Below the pieces are notes generated by a model. The model was not told the origin of the DNA. It searched no databases and saw only the letters and a list, made by a program, of their open reading frames with translations. A stretch of 64,000 bases of DNA from Devosia sp. (GTDB lineage Bacteria > Pseudomonadota > Alphaproteobacteria > Rhizobiales > Devosiaceae): positions 62,001-126,000 of the forward strand of contig JAHCJW010000001.1 of NCBI GenBank assembly GCA_026126125.1. The letters run 5' to 3'. This document shows, piece after piece, positions 17,735 to 25,788 of this stretch; the stretch's first letter is position 1; each line of letters opens with the position of its first letter. Both the position numbers and the translations under genes were made by a program.

Positions 17735-17749
17735 TTCCGCAGTGCAGAA
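17735..17749. promoter_or_regulatory. IclR operator candidate before the importer operon
   Basis: TTCCGC-AGT-GCAGAA, one mismatch from perfect, 77 bases before the ATG of the binding protein. A weaker echo (TGCTGC-ACT-GCGGCT) begins about 18 bases later and may be a second site. It ties the importer to the catabolic genes. Confidence 0.6.
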
Positions 17750-17825
17750 CAGTTTGCTGCACTGCGGCTGTGACTTAAGGGCGCCAAACGCTTAGGGTGG
17801 CGGCTCATAAATTGGGAGGAAACTC

Positions 17826-19022
17826 ATGAAAAGAACTGTATCGTGTCTGGCGATGATGGTGGCTCTGACCACCGCAGCCCATGCGCAAATGGCCAATGAC
17901 GGCATCAAGATCGGCGTGTTGACAGACCAGAGCGGGGTGTTCTCCTCGCTGGCCGGCGCGGGCTCGGTCGTCGCCGCCAACATGGCCGTCGAAGACTTCG
18001 GCGACAAGTTCGGCGTGCCCGTCCAAGTGGTCAGCGCCGACCACCAGAACAAGGCCGACGTCGGCACCCAGATCGCCCGTCAATGGTATGACGTCGAGGG
18101 CGTCGACGTCATCGTTGACGTGCCGAACTCCTCGGTCGTGCTGGCGGTTCAGGAGTTGGCGCGCGAGAAGGACCGGATGCTGATCGCTTCGGGGTCTGGC
18201 ACCGCTGCGCTCACCAATGAAAGCTGCTCGCCCAATGGCATGCACTGGACCTGGGACACCTATGCCGTGGCTGTCTCCACCGGAAAGGCGATGGTTGAGC
18301 AGGGGGGCGACAAATGGTTCTTCCTCACCGCTGACTACGCTTTCGGCCACACCATGCAGAAAGACGTGACCGCCGTTGTCGAAGGCGCCGGCGCCCAGGT
18401 GGTCGGCAGTGTGGTTGCCCCGCTCAATACGGCGGACTTCTCATCCTATCTGCTGCAGGCTCCGGCTGCTGGAGCAAATGTCATTGCTCTGGCCAATGGT
18501 GGCACCGACACCATCAACTCGCTCAAGCAGGCCCAGGAGTTCGGCCTGAACCAGCAGGCGCGCCTCGCCGGTCTCGCCATTTTCCTCACCGACGTGCACT
18601 CGATCGGGCTCGATGCCGCACAGGGGCTTTATCTGACGACCGGCTTCTACTGGGATCGCACCGAGGAGAGCCGGGAATGGTCCAAGCGCTTCTTTGATCG
18701 TCACGGAGCCATGCCGACCATGGCGCAGGCCGGGGTCTATTCGGCGGTCACCCATTATCTCAATGCTATCGCCCAGACCGGTACCGACAGCGCCGCTCCG
18801 GTGATCGCGCAGATGAAGGCCACGCCGGTCAACGACTTCTTTGCGCAGAACGGAACGATCCGCGAGGATGGTCGCATGGTCCACGACATGTACCTGGCCC
18901 AGGTCAAGACCCCTGCGGAATCGAGCGGACCCTGGGATTACTACAAGATCCTCGCGACGGTCCCCGGCGACGAGGCCTTCCGGCCCTTGTCGGAAAGCGC
19001 CTGCCCGCTGGTAAAGCATTAA
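17826..19022 (+). CDS. ABC transporter substrate-binding protein, branched-chain amino acid/aromatic acid type
   Basis: A 398-residue type I periplasmic binding protein. A Sec signal peptide (MKRTVSCLAMMVALTTAAHA) precedes IKIGVLTDQSGVFSSLAGAG, the standard N-terminal strand of the LivJ/Peripla_BP_6 family. A central SGTAALTNESCSPNGMHWTW segment provides ligand contacts. GGGAGG stands a few bases before the start. It is the first of five importer genes, separated from the ATPase gene by a GC hairpin. Homologous proteins near aromatic catabolic genes bind phenylacetate-, benzoate- or phenylpropanoid-like acids, so the ligand is probably a carboxylic acid degraded by the CoA enzymes upstream (inference). 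Confidence 0.9.
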   Translation: MKRTVSCLAMMVALTTAAHAQMANDGIKIGVLTDQSGVFSSLAGAGSVVAANMAVEDFGDKFGVPVQVVSADHQNKADVGTQIARQWYDVEGVDVIVDVPNSSVVLAVQELAREKDRMLIASGSGTAALTNESCSPNGMHWTWDTYAVAVSTGKAMVEQGGDKWFFLTADYAFGHTMQKDVTAVVEGAGAQVVGSVVAPLNTADFSSYLLQAPAAGANVIALANGGTDTINSLKQAQEFGLNQQARLAGLAIFLTDVHSIGLDAAQGLYLTTGFYWDRTEESREWSKRFFDRHGAMPTMAQAGVYSAVTHYLNAIAQTGTDSAAPVIAQMKATPVNDFFAQNGTIREDGRMVHDMYLAQVKTPAESSGPWDYYKILATVPGDEAFRPLSESACPLVKH

Positions 19023-19045
19023 TCCAAAACGACGACTGGCAAAGC

Positions 19046-19066
19046 GCGGGGCCCCAAAGGCCCCGC
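19046..19066 (+). terminator. Intercistronic hairpin between binding-protein and ATPase genes
   Basis: GCGGGGCC (19046-19053), five-base loop, GGCCCCGC (19059-19066). There is no T-run, so it is more likely a 3' stabiliser or attenuator that keeps binding-protein mRNA more abundant than the membrane genes. Confidence 0.5.
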
Positions 19067-19091
19067 CACCCGCCCGTCTGGGAGGCATTTC

Positions 19092-19850
19092 GTGGTAGAT
19101 GACATCGCCCTGAGAGCGTCGGGCCTGATAATGGAATTCAAAGGGTTCCGGGCCGTTGACGGCGTCGACCTGGCTATTCCGCGCGGCACCATCCATGCGT
19201 TGATCGGCCCGAACGGGGCAGGCAAATCCACGTGTTTCAACCTCTTGACCAAGGTGCTGACCCCAACGGCCGGCGCCATCCATTTCGAGGGGCGCGACAT
19301 TACCGGCCTTAGCCCTGCCAATGTGGCGCGGCTGGGCATCGTGCGCTCGTTTCAGATTTCCGCTGTTTTCGGCACCATGACGGTGCTCGAAAATGTCCGC
19401 ATCGCCCTGCAGCGCCACCGCCACGGCGATTCCTGGGATTTCTGGCGTTCAGACCGTGTTTTGGCGCATCTGCACGAGGAAGCTCTGGCGCTGCTCGCCT
19501 CCGTTGGCCTCGCCGACTATGCGGGCCATGTGGCAAACGATCTGCCCTATGGCCGCAAGCGGGCGCTGGAGATTGCCACCACGCTGGCCCTTGAGCCGCG
19601 CGTGTTGCTGCTCGACGAACCCATGGCCGGCATGACCCAGGAAGACGTTACCCGCATATCGGCGCTGATCCGCAAGGTTGCCGTGGGGCGCACCGTGGTG
19701 ATGGTGGAACACAATCTGTCGGTCGTCGCCGACCTTTCGGACCGCATCACCGTGCTGGCACGCGGCAAGATCCTGGCGGAAGGCGAGTATGCCGACGTCG
19801 CGCGCGACCCGCGCGTCATCGAAGCCTATATCGGAGTGGCTCATGCCTGA
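19092..19850 (+). CDS. ABC transporter ATP-binding protein, LivG-type
   Basis: A 252-residue ATPase starting at GTG with GGGAGG about eight bases upstream. Walker A is GPNGAGKST at about residues 40-48, the Q-loop region is RSFQISAVFGTMTV, the signature LPYGRKRALEIATTLA is the LivG-type variant without the usual LSGGQ, Walker B is LLLDEPMAGM, and the switch His is in MVEHNLSVV. The C-terminal helix DPRVIEAYIG is the LivG hallmark. It pairs with the LivF-type ATPase; their genes overlap by eight bases. Confidence 0.95.
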   Translation: MVDDIALRASGLIMEFKGFRAVDGVDLAIPRGTIHALIGPNGAGKSTCFNLLTKVLTPTAGAIHFEGRDITGLSPANVARLGIVRSFQISAVFGTMTVLENVRIALQRHRHGDSWDFWRSDRVLAHLHEEALALLASVGLADYAGHVANDLPYGRKRALEIATTLALEPRVLLLDEPMAGMTQEDVTRISALIRKVAVGRTVVMVEHNLSVVADLSDRITVLARGKILAEGEYADVARDPRVIEAYIGVAHA

Positions 19851-20559
19851 GACGACACCGAATGCCATGCTCGAGGTGCGCGGCCTGCAAGCCTGGTATG
19901 GCGAAAGCCATGTTCTTCACGGCATCGACTTTCATGTGCAGCAGGGCGAGGTCGTCACGCTGCTGGGACGCAACGGCGCCGGCAAGAGCACCACGCTCAA
20001 AACCATCATGGGCATGCTCAAGCGCCGCGAGGGTTCGATAAAATTCCGTGGCCAGGAGCTTGCTGCCGCCACGTCCCGCCACATCGCCCGCGCCGGCATC
20101 GCCTTCTGTCCGGAAGATCGGGGCATTTACTCCAGCCTGACGGTCGAAGAAAATCTGATGCTGCCTCCGGTCGTGGCCGAGGGCGGCATGAGTGTCGCGG
20201 AAATCCACCAGCTGTTTCCCAATCTGGCCGAGAGGCGGCGCAGCCAGGGCACCCGCCTGTCCGGCGGCGAACAGCAGATGCTGGCCATCGGCCGGATTTT
20301 GCGCACGGGGGCGCGGCTGCTTCTGCTCGATGAGCCTACCGAGGGCCTTGCCCCCGTGATCGTCCAGCAGATCGGCGCCATCATCCGCAAGCTCAAGGAG
20401 CGCGGCTACACCGTCGTGCTCGTCGAGCAGAATTTCCATTTCGCCGCAACAGTCGCCGACCGCCACTACGTCATGGATCACGGCGCCATTGTCGACATGA
20501 TCCCCAATAGCGAGATCGACGCGCACGCCGAAAAGCTCAACAGCTATCTCGGGGTCTGA
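19843..20559 (+). CDS. ABC transporter ATP-binding protein, LivF-type
   Basis: A 238-residue ATPase. Its ATG lies inside the end of the LivG-type gene. Motifs: Walker A GRNGAGKST at about residues 40-48, CPEDRGIYSSLTVEENL after the Q-loop, signature RLSGGEQQMLAIGRIL, Walker B LLLLDEPTEGLAP and the switch His region VLVEQNFHFA. The FCPEDRGIY block is diagnostic for the LivF branch. It forms the heterodimeric motor of the importer together with the LivG-type subunit. Confidence 0.95.
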   Translation: MPETTPNAMLEVRGLQAWYGESHVLHGIDFHVQQGEVVTLLGRNGAGKSTTLKTIMGMLKRREGSIKFRGQELAAATSRHIARAGIAFCPEDRGIYSSLTVEENLMLPPVVAEGGMSVAEIHQLFPNLAERRRSQGTRLSGGEQQMLAIGRILRTGARLLLLDEPTEGLAPVIVQQIGAIIRKLKERGYTVVLVEQNFHFAATVADRHYVMDHGAIVDMIPNSEIDAHAEKLNSYLGV

Positions 20560-20568
20560 AAGGCAGTC

Positions 20569-21453
20569 ATGTCCATCTTCAACATACCTATCCAGCTCTT
20601 CTCGACCCAGATCATGCTCGGGCTGATCAATGGCGCCTTCTACGCCATTCTCAGCCTCGGCCTGGCGATCATTTTCGGCCTGCTCAACATCGTCAACTTC
20701 GCCCACGGCGCCTTTTATATGCTCGGCGCCTTTGGCGCGCTGCTGCTGCTCGACCATCTGGGCATCAATTACTGGGCGGCGCTGGTTATCGTGCCGCTGC
20801 TCATCGGCCTGCTCGGCTGCGTCATCGAGCGCTCCGTCCTGCGCTGGATTTATGATCTCGACCATCTCTACGGCATGATCCTGACCTTCGGCATGAGCCT
20901 GGTCATGGTCGGTATTTTCCGCAATATGTATGGCGCGACCGGTCTCGCCTATTCCATGCCCCCCAGCCTGCAGGGCGGTTTCAATCTGGGCTTCATGTAT
21001 CTGCCGGCCTCGCGCGCCTTCGTCATCGTCGCATCGGGGCTGGTCTGCCTGCTCACCTGGCTCGCCATTGAAAAGACCCGTGTCGGTTCCTGGTTGCGCG
21101 CGGCGACGGAAAAGCCGCAACTCACCGAGGCATTCGGCATCAATGTGCCGCTTTTGATCACGCTCACCTATGGTTTCGGCGTGGCGCTGGCGGCCTTTGC
21201 CGGCGTGCTGGCCGCGCCGATATTTTCGGTCAATCCGATGATGGGCAGCGACCTCATCATCGTCGTCTTCGCCGTTGTCGTCATCGGCGGCATGGGCTCG
21301 ATCTCGGGCGCGATCCTGTCCGGCTTCATGCTCGGCCTTGTCGAGGGCGTGACCAAGGTGTTCTGGCCGCAAGCGTCTTCGACCGTGATTTTCGTCATCA
21401 TGGCCATCGTATTGCTTGTGCGTCCGGCGGGTCTTTTCGGAAAGCAGGACTGA
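20569..21453 (+). CDS. ABC transporter permease, LivH-type
   Basis: A 294-residue inner-membrane permease with about eight hydrophobic helices. LINGAFYAILSLGLAIIFGL and NIVNFAHGAFYMLGA near the N terminus are the LivH signature, and AFGINVPLLITLTYGFGVAL plus VVIGGMGSISGAILSG in the second half form the ATPase-docking region. It follows the LivF-type gene by nine bases and precedes the LivM-type gene by one base. Confidence 0.95.
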   Translation: MSIFNIPIQLFSTQIMLGLINGAFYAILSLGLAIIFGLLNIVNFAHGAFYMLGAFGALLLLDHLGINYWAALVIVPLLIGLLGCVIERSVLRWIYDLDHLYGMILTFGMSLVMVGIFRNMYGATGLAYSMPPSLQGGFNLGFMYLPASRAFVIVASGLVCLLTWLAIEKTRVGSWLRAATEKPQLTEAFGINVPLLITLTYGFGVALAAFAGVLAAPIFSVNPMMGSDLIIVVFAVVVIGGMGSISGAILSGFMLGLVEGVTKVFWPQASSTVIFVIMAIVLLVRPAGLFGKQD

Positions 21454-21454
21454 T

Positions 21455-22450
21455 ATGACCGAGATCAATACTTCACACGCGGCCGACACCATCGCGTTCC
21501 CCAAGGGCGAAGCGGCGGCCCTTGGCATGTCGCGCACGCATCTGGTCATGATGGTCGGGCTGGTCGCGCTCGTGGCGATGGCGCCCTTCGCCTTCTACCC
21601 GCTTTTCGTGGTCAAGGTGCTGTGCTTTGCGCTGTTTGCCCTCTCGCTCAATCTGATGCTCGGCAATCTGGGCCTCCTGTCCTTCGGCCATGCCGCCTAT
21701 TTTGGTCTCTCTTCCTATTCGGCGGCCCATGCCGCCAAGGTGATGGGGTTTACGCCGGAACTGGCGATCCTCTTCGGGGTTGTGGTGGCGCTGGTCGTGG
21801 GCGCGGTGATCGGGGCGCTCTCGGTGCGGCGCAAAGGCATCTATTTTGCCATGGTGACGCTCGCCTTTGCCCAGATGGTGTATTTCTTCAGCCTGCAGGC
21901 GCGCTTCACCGGCGGCGAAGACGGCATCCAGCAGGTGCCGCGCGGTCAGCTCTTCGGGCTGATCTCCCTTCAGAACGACATGACCCTTTATGCGCTTGTC
22001 GCGACGCTTTTCGTTCTTGGCGTGCTGGCGCTTTACCGCATCACCTATTCCCCCTTCGGCCACATCCTGCGTTCCATTCGCGACAATGAAGGGCGCGCCA
22101 TTTCGCTGGGTTATCGCGTCAATCTCTATAAATGGCTGGCTTTCGTTCTCGGAGCTGGGTTTGCCGGGCTCGCCGGCGGCATGAAGGCGATCTCTTTCCA
22201 GCTCGCCAGCCTCACCGACGTTTATTGGGGCATGTCCGGCGAAGTTGTGCTGATGGCCCTGATTGGCGGCATGAACACCTTTTTTGGTCCCATCGTCGGC
22301 GCGGCGCTCGTCGTCTGGATGCAGAACGAACTCGCGAGCTTCGGCGCTTGGGTCACTATCGTTCAGGGCCTCGTGTTCATGGTCTGCATCCTGGCATTCC
22401 GCAAAGGTATTTTGGGTACGCTGGGGCAGTTTCTCACGCGTAAGCTATAA
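21455..22450 (+). CDS. ABC transporter permease, LivM-type
   Basis: A 331-residue permease, the partner of the LivH-type subunit. The ATG at 21455 is the first base after the LivH stop plus one; the frame extends upstream inside livH but is not needed. Hydrophobic segments begin about residue 28. LMLGNLGLLSFGHAAYFGLS and the docking loop SPFGHILRSIRDNEGRAISL are LivM-family hallmarks, as is the final ALIGGMNTFFGPIVGAALVV. It closes the five-gene importer operon. Confidence 0.95.
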   Translation: MTEINTSHAADTIAFPKGEAAALGMSRTHLVMMVGLVALVAMAPFAFYPLFVVKVLCFALFALSLNLMLGNLGLLSFGHAAYFGLSSYSAAHAAKVMGFTPELAILFGVVVALVVGAVIGALSVRRKGIYFAMVTLAFAQMVYFFSLQARFTGGEDGIQQVPRGQLFGLISLQNDMTLYALVATLFVLGVLALYRITYSPFGHILRSIRDNEGRAISLGYRVNLYKWLAFVLGAGFAGLAGGMKAISFQLASLTDVYWGMSGEVVLMALIGGMNTFFGPIVGAALVVWMQNELASFGAWVTIVQGLVFMVCILAFRKGILGTLGQFLTRKL

Positions 22451-22505
22451 GCGCGCAACCAACGGGTTCTCGCTGAACCAAAAGCGGCGCGCTTGGGACG
22501 CTCTG

Positions 22506-23534
22506 TCACGAGCGCGCGGTAAAAAGCAGTCGTCCGGTGGCGTCCGTTTCGCAGTCCGCCCGCCCTTCCAGCACCAGCCGGCGCAGATGAGCATGGGCCT
22601 CGGTCAAGCCCAGGATCATGCTCAGGCCTTTGAGCGGCCTGCCAAACATGGTGTGCATCGTGTCGATAATCAGCGTGGGGGCTTTGAGCGACAAGGCCAG
22701 GGTGTCGAGCCGTTCCTGATGATGCCGCGCAATTTCATCGGCTCTTTGCCCCGCATGGAGAAATGCCGGGCCGTGTCCGGGCAGGGCCAGCATGTCTGGA
22801 GGCATGTCGAGCGCCTGTTCGAGATAGTCCAGATAGTGGCCCAGCGGGTCGGCATCCATGGCTGACTGCTCCATACCGATATGCGGCGTTATTTTGGTCA
22901 GCAGTTGATCGCCGACAATGGCCAGGCCATCGCGCTGATTGATCAACATCGCTGGAGCTGGCGAATGGCCGGCGCCGATCTCGACGCGCCAGGAGCCTCC
23001 GCCCAGATCGAGCAGGTCGCCGGCGCGCAGAAAGGTGCACTCCGACGGCAGGCCCGTGGTCAGCTGGTCCGTGGCGCTTTCGGCCAATTGCGCCAAAGCC
23101 GCATCGTCCAGGCCATAGAGGCGAAAATACTCGGTATTGCTGGCGATGGCCGCGGCATCGTGCGGCGCCGCGAGATCCTGGGCATAGTGCCACTCGCGCT
23201 CGGTCATGATCAGCGGTACGCTAAATTGGCGGCTGATAGTGCCGACCTGCCCGATGTGATCGGGATGGAAATGCGTGCAGATGATGCGTGTGATCGGTCC
23301 ATCGAGCTGGGCGACAATCGTTTGCCATTGGCTGGCCGTGTCCGGGTCGGCAAAGCCGGTATCGATAATCGCCCAGCCCGAACCGTCCCGCAACGCCCAG
23401 ATATTGACCCCGCCCATCGGCGCGCCTTGCGACACCGTGCGGAACCAAAGGACATGATCGGAAATGGCGACGCATTCGCCGCGTCCGGGGCCGGCGCCGA
23501 AAGGATGACGATCAGCGTTTTCCAGCAGGGGCAT
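22506..23534 (-). CDS. MBL-fold metallo-hydrolase
   Basis: A 342-residue metallo-beta-lactamase-fold enzyme, convergent with the importer operon. I start it at the ATG at 23534 (MPLLENADRHPFG) with GGAGA upstream; the longer frame has no support. The zinc motif is CTHFHPDHIGQ at about residue 92, a later metal His is in IGAGHSPAPAM, the Asp is in AIVGDQLL, and the last His is in ALPGHGPAF. These define the generic hydrolase group with a C-terminal helical extension. The substrate is unknown. Position beside the CoA pathway allows a thioesterase role, but it is on the other strand and lacks the IclR site, so this is weak. Confidence 0.85.
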   Translation of the reverse strand: MPLLENADRHPFGAGPGRGECVAISDHVLWFRTVSQGAPMGGVNIWALRDGSGWAIIDTGFADPDTASQWQTIVAQLDGPITRIICTHFHPDHIGQVGTISRQFSVPLIMTEREWHYAQDLAAPHDAAAIASNTEYFRLYGLDDAALAQLAESATDQLTTGLPSECTFLRAGDLLDLGGGSWRVEIGAGHSPAPAMLINQRDGLAIVGDQLLTKITPHIGMEQSAMDADPLGHYLDYLEQALDMPPDMLALPGHGPAFLHAGQRADEIARHHQERLDTLALSLKAPTLIIDTMHTMFGRPLKGLSMILGLTEAHAHLRRLVLEGRADCETDATGRLLFTARS

Positions 23535-23760
23535 AGAGGTCTCCGAACAAGATGACCGGCCGCCTGTTGGAGCGACCGGTTCTAGGCAGCATTGGCTGCT
23601 TTTGCGGCAGACGGTGGCGATTGGCAAGGCCACTTTGGCAGTCGGCGGCCCCAGGTGTGAACGTTGTTTTTGCCCACGAAAACGGTGCCGGCTGAGATTT
23701 TGGCCAGGGGCCGGAACCGAGAGCTGGCGACGGCACCGCTGCGCCTTTGGCAGACAGACG

Positions 23761-24678
23761 CTAATGCATTGAGGCCCTGATCGCCGGGATGGCTTCCTTG
23801 GCATGGCTCCGGCCCAGTTCGATCACTTCGGCGGCCCGGTGGAACTCCATTAGGCCGATCTGGCTCAGATTGGGGCGCAGCAGCGCATGGGGCGGCTCGC
23901 CGGCCAGCCGCGAGCGGGTGATCTTGTCCTGCATGATGTTGATGGAATTGGTCAGAACGTCGAAATAGGCCGGGTTCTTCGGCCCGCCCTGCAGGAGCCC
24001 GGGGACGATGCGGGCGAGTTGCCCTTGCAAGGGGCCCGTCATCTGCTCGAGCAGATCGGCCAGCCGCTTGCGTGCCGGCGGGGACGACAGCGGCGCTGCC
24101 GGTTGCGGATCAAGCCGCCGGCCGAGCAGGCCTTCATTCAATGATACGGCAATGGTGAACTCGGACCCCAGCGCCCGGCAGGTGGACACCGGAACCTGAT
24201 TGACCAGCCCGCCATCGATCAGCCAGCGCCCATTGATCTGATAGGGGCTGAAAATGCCGGGAAGGGCGATGGAGGCGCGTATGGCCTCGTCCAGCGCCCC
24301 TTCCTGCAGCCAGATTTCGCGCCCATCGATCAAATCGGTGGCGACGGCGGCGTAGCGCATCGGCAGCGTCTCGATTGCGATATCAAGGCCGCTCTCGCGC
24401 AGCCAGCCCTGAATGCGTTTGCCATCGACCAGCCCGCCATTGCTGATCTGGATATCGATCATGCCGGCGACGACGCGCCAATCCGCCGCCTCGGCCCATT
24501 GCCGCAATTCGGCCAGCCGGCCGGCGGCATAGGCGGCTCCGACCAGCGCCCCCATCGAGGTTCCGGCCACGATATTGGGCTCGATGCCGGCGTCGAGCAG
24601 CGCTTCGATAATGCCGATATGGGCCCAGCCGCGCGCGGCGCCCCCGCCCAATGCCAACCCAATCCTCAACTCAGCCAT
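23761..24678 (-). CDS. Patatin-like phospholipase (RssA-type)
   Basis: A 305-residue lipid acyl hydrolase. The ATG at 24678 follows GGGAGGCG. The oxyanion loop is GLALGGGAARGWAHIG at residues 7-22, the nucleophile elbow is GTSMG with Ser at about residue 42, and the catalytic Asp is in WLIDGGLVNQVPVS at about residue 150. The catalytic dyad is complete. The C-terminal about 100 residues are helical without a recognised domain. RssA-type proteins are cytoplasmic or peripheral; the lipid substrate is unknown. Confidence 0.88.
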   Translation of the reverse strand: MAELRIGLALGGGAARGWAHIGIIEALLDAGIEPNIVAGTSMGALVGAAYAAGRLAELRQWAEAADWRVVAGMIDIQISNGGLVDGKRIQGWLRESGLDIAIETLPMRYAAVATDLIDGREIWLQEGALDEAIRASIALPGIFSPYQINGRWLIDGGLVNQVPVSTCRALGSEFTIAVSLNEGLLGRRLDPQPAAPLSSPPARKRLADLLEQMTGPLQGQLARIVPGLLQGGPKNPAYFDVLTNSINIMQDKITRSRLAGEPPHALLRPNLSQIGLMEFHRAAEVIELGRSHAKEAIPAIRASMH

Positions 24679-24907
24679 GATCGCCTCCCTGGTCGATCCC
24701 CGGGTTCGTATCACCCATTGTGCCATTCTTATGGCTGTGGGGGTGATCTCGACAAGGCAACACATGCAGGCATGGGCGAGGCGTTATGTGCAGCTTTGCC
24801 CTCGCAATCAAGTCAGGGGAAAAGCGTGACCGGGGCGCAACGATGAGGCCGGAACGCAGCTGCCGATGCGGCGTTAACCCCGGCCCGTTCGTTGTGAGGA
24901 TTTCGCC

Positions 24908-25786
24908 GTGCCCGCGTCCCGCCCCATTTGGAAAGGCCAGCTGCGCTTGTCGCTGGTCGCCATTCCCGTCGAATTGTTCAGTGCCGCCCGCACCAATGCC
25001 AAACCGCGCTTCCGGCAGATCCACGAGCCGACGGGAAAGCCGATCCATTATGAGAAAGTGGTGGCCGGGGTCGGTCCGGTGGACAAGGATGAGATCATCA
25101 AGGGCTTCGAGTATGAGAAGGGCGACTATGTCCTGCTCACCGACGACGAGATTGACGCCGTCAGGCTCGAAACCCGCAAGACGCTGGAGCTTACCCAGTT
25201 TGTCGGCGCCTGCGAGATCGATCCGATCTATTATGACAAATCCTATTTCGTCGTGCCGACCGATGAATTGGCCGAAGACGCCTTCCGCGTGATCCGCGAC
25301 GCGCTGCGCAAGACGCAGAAGGTCGGGCTTGGGCAATTGTCGATGCGCGGCAAGGAATATCTGGCGGCCCTAAAACCGAGCGGCACGGGCCTCATGCTCG
25401 AAACGCTGCACTATGAAGACGAAATCCGCAAAGCCGACCCGTTCTTTTCCACCATTTCGGGCAAGAAGGCCGAGGCGGATCTGCTCGATGTCGCTACGGC
25501 GCTGATCGAGAAGAAAACCGCGCCTTTCGATGCGACCGCGTTTAAGGACCATTATCAGAGCGCGCTGCGCGAGCTGATCCAGCGCAAGATGAAGGCGAAG
25601 GGACGCAGGATCACCGCCAGGGACGACGAGGCGCCCGAACGGCCGGGCGGGGAAAATGTCGTGGACCTGATGGCTGCGCTCAAGCAGAGCCTTGAGGGCG
25701 GCAAAACGCCGGCCGATACGGGCAAGAGCGCCGCCCGTCAGAGTGCGATGAAAAAGACGCCCGCAACCCGCCGAAAAGCGGGCTGA
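24908..25786 (+). CDS. ku: Non-homologous end-joining protein Ku
   Basis: A 292-residue Ku homodimer subunit starting at GTG with GAGGA upstream. The start PASRPIWKGQLRLSLVAIPVE is the bacterial Ku opening beta-barrel strand. IHEPTGKPIHYEKVV, EYEKGDYVLLTDDEID and the helical FKDHYQSALRELIQRKM segment match the family. The lysine-rich tail (SAMKKTPATRRKAG) is the usual DNA-binding C terminus. Two bases separate it from ligD, so the pair is one operon for repair of double-strand breaks in non-growing cells. Confidence 0.97.
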   Translation: MPASRPIWKGQLRLSLVAIPVELFSAARTNAKPRFRQIHEPTGKPIHYEKVVAGVGPVDKDEIIKGFEYEKGDYVLLTDDEIDAVRLETRKTLELTQFVGACEIDPIYYDKSYFVVPTDELAEDAFRVIRDALRKTQKVGLGQLSMRGKEYLAALKPSGTGLMLETLHYEDEIRKADPFFSTISGKKAEADLLDVATALIEKKTAPFDATAFKDHYQSALRELIQRKMKAKGRRITARDDEAPERPGGENVVDLMAALKQSLEGGKTPADTGKSAARQSAMKKTPATRRKAG

Positions 25787-25788
25787 CC

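Noticed and set aside
19816..21549. A 577-codon minus-strand frame opposite the LivF/LivH genes
   Set aside because: Extremely rich in His/Asp/Glu/Gln repeats, as expected of antisense of hydrophobic transporter codons; no domain visible.
22506..23534. The MBL-fold gene as part of the IclR regulon
   Set aside because: It is on the opposite strand, convergent with the importer operon, and no TTCCGC-N3-GCGGAA site was found before it.
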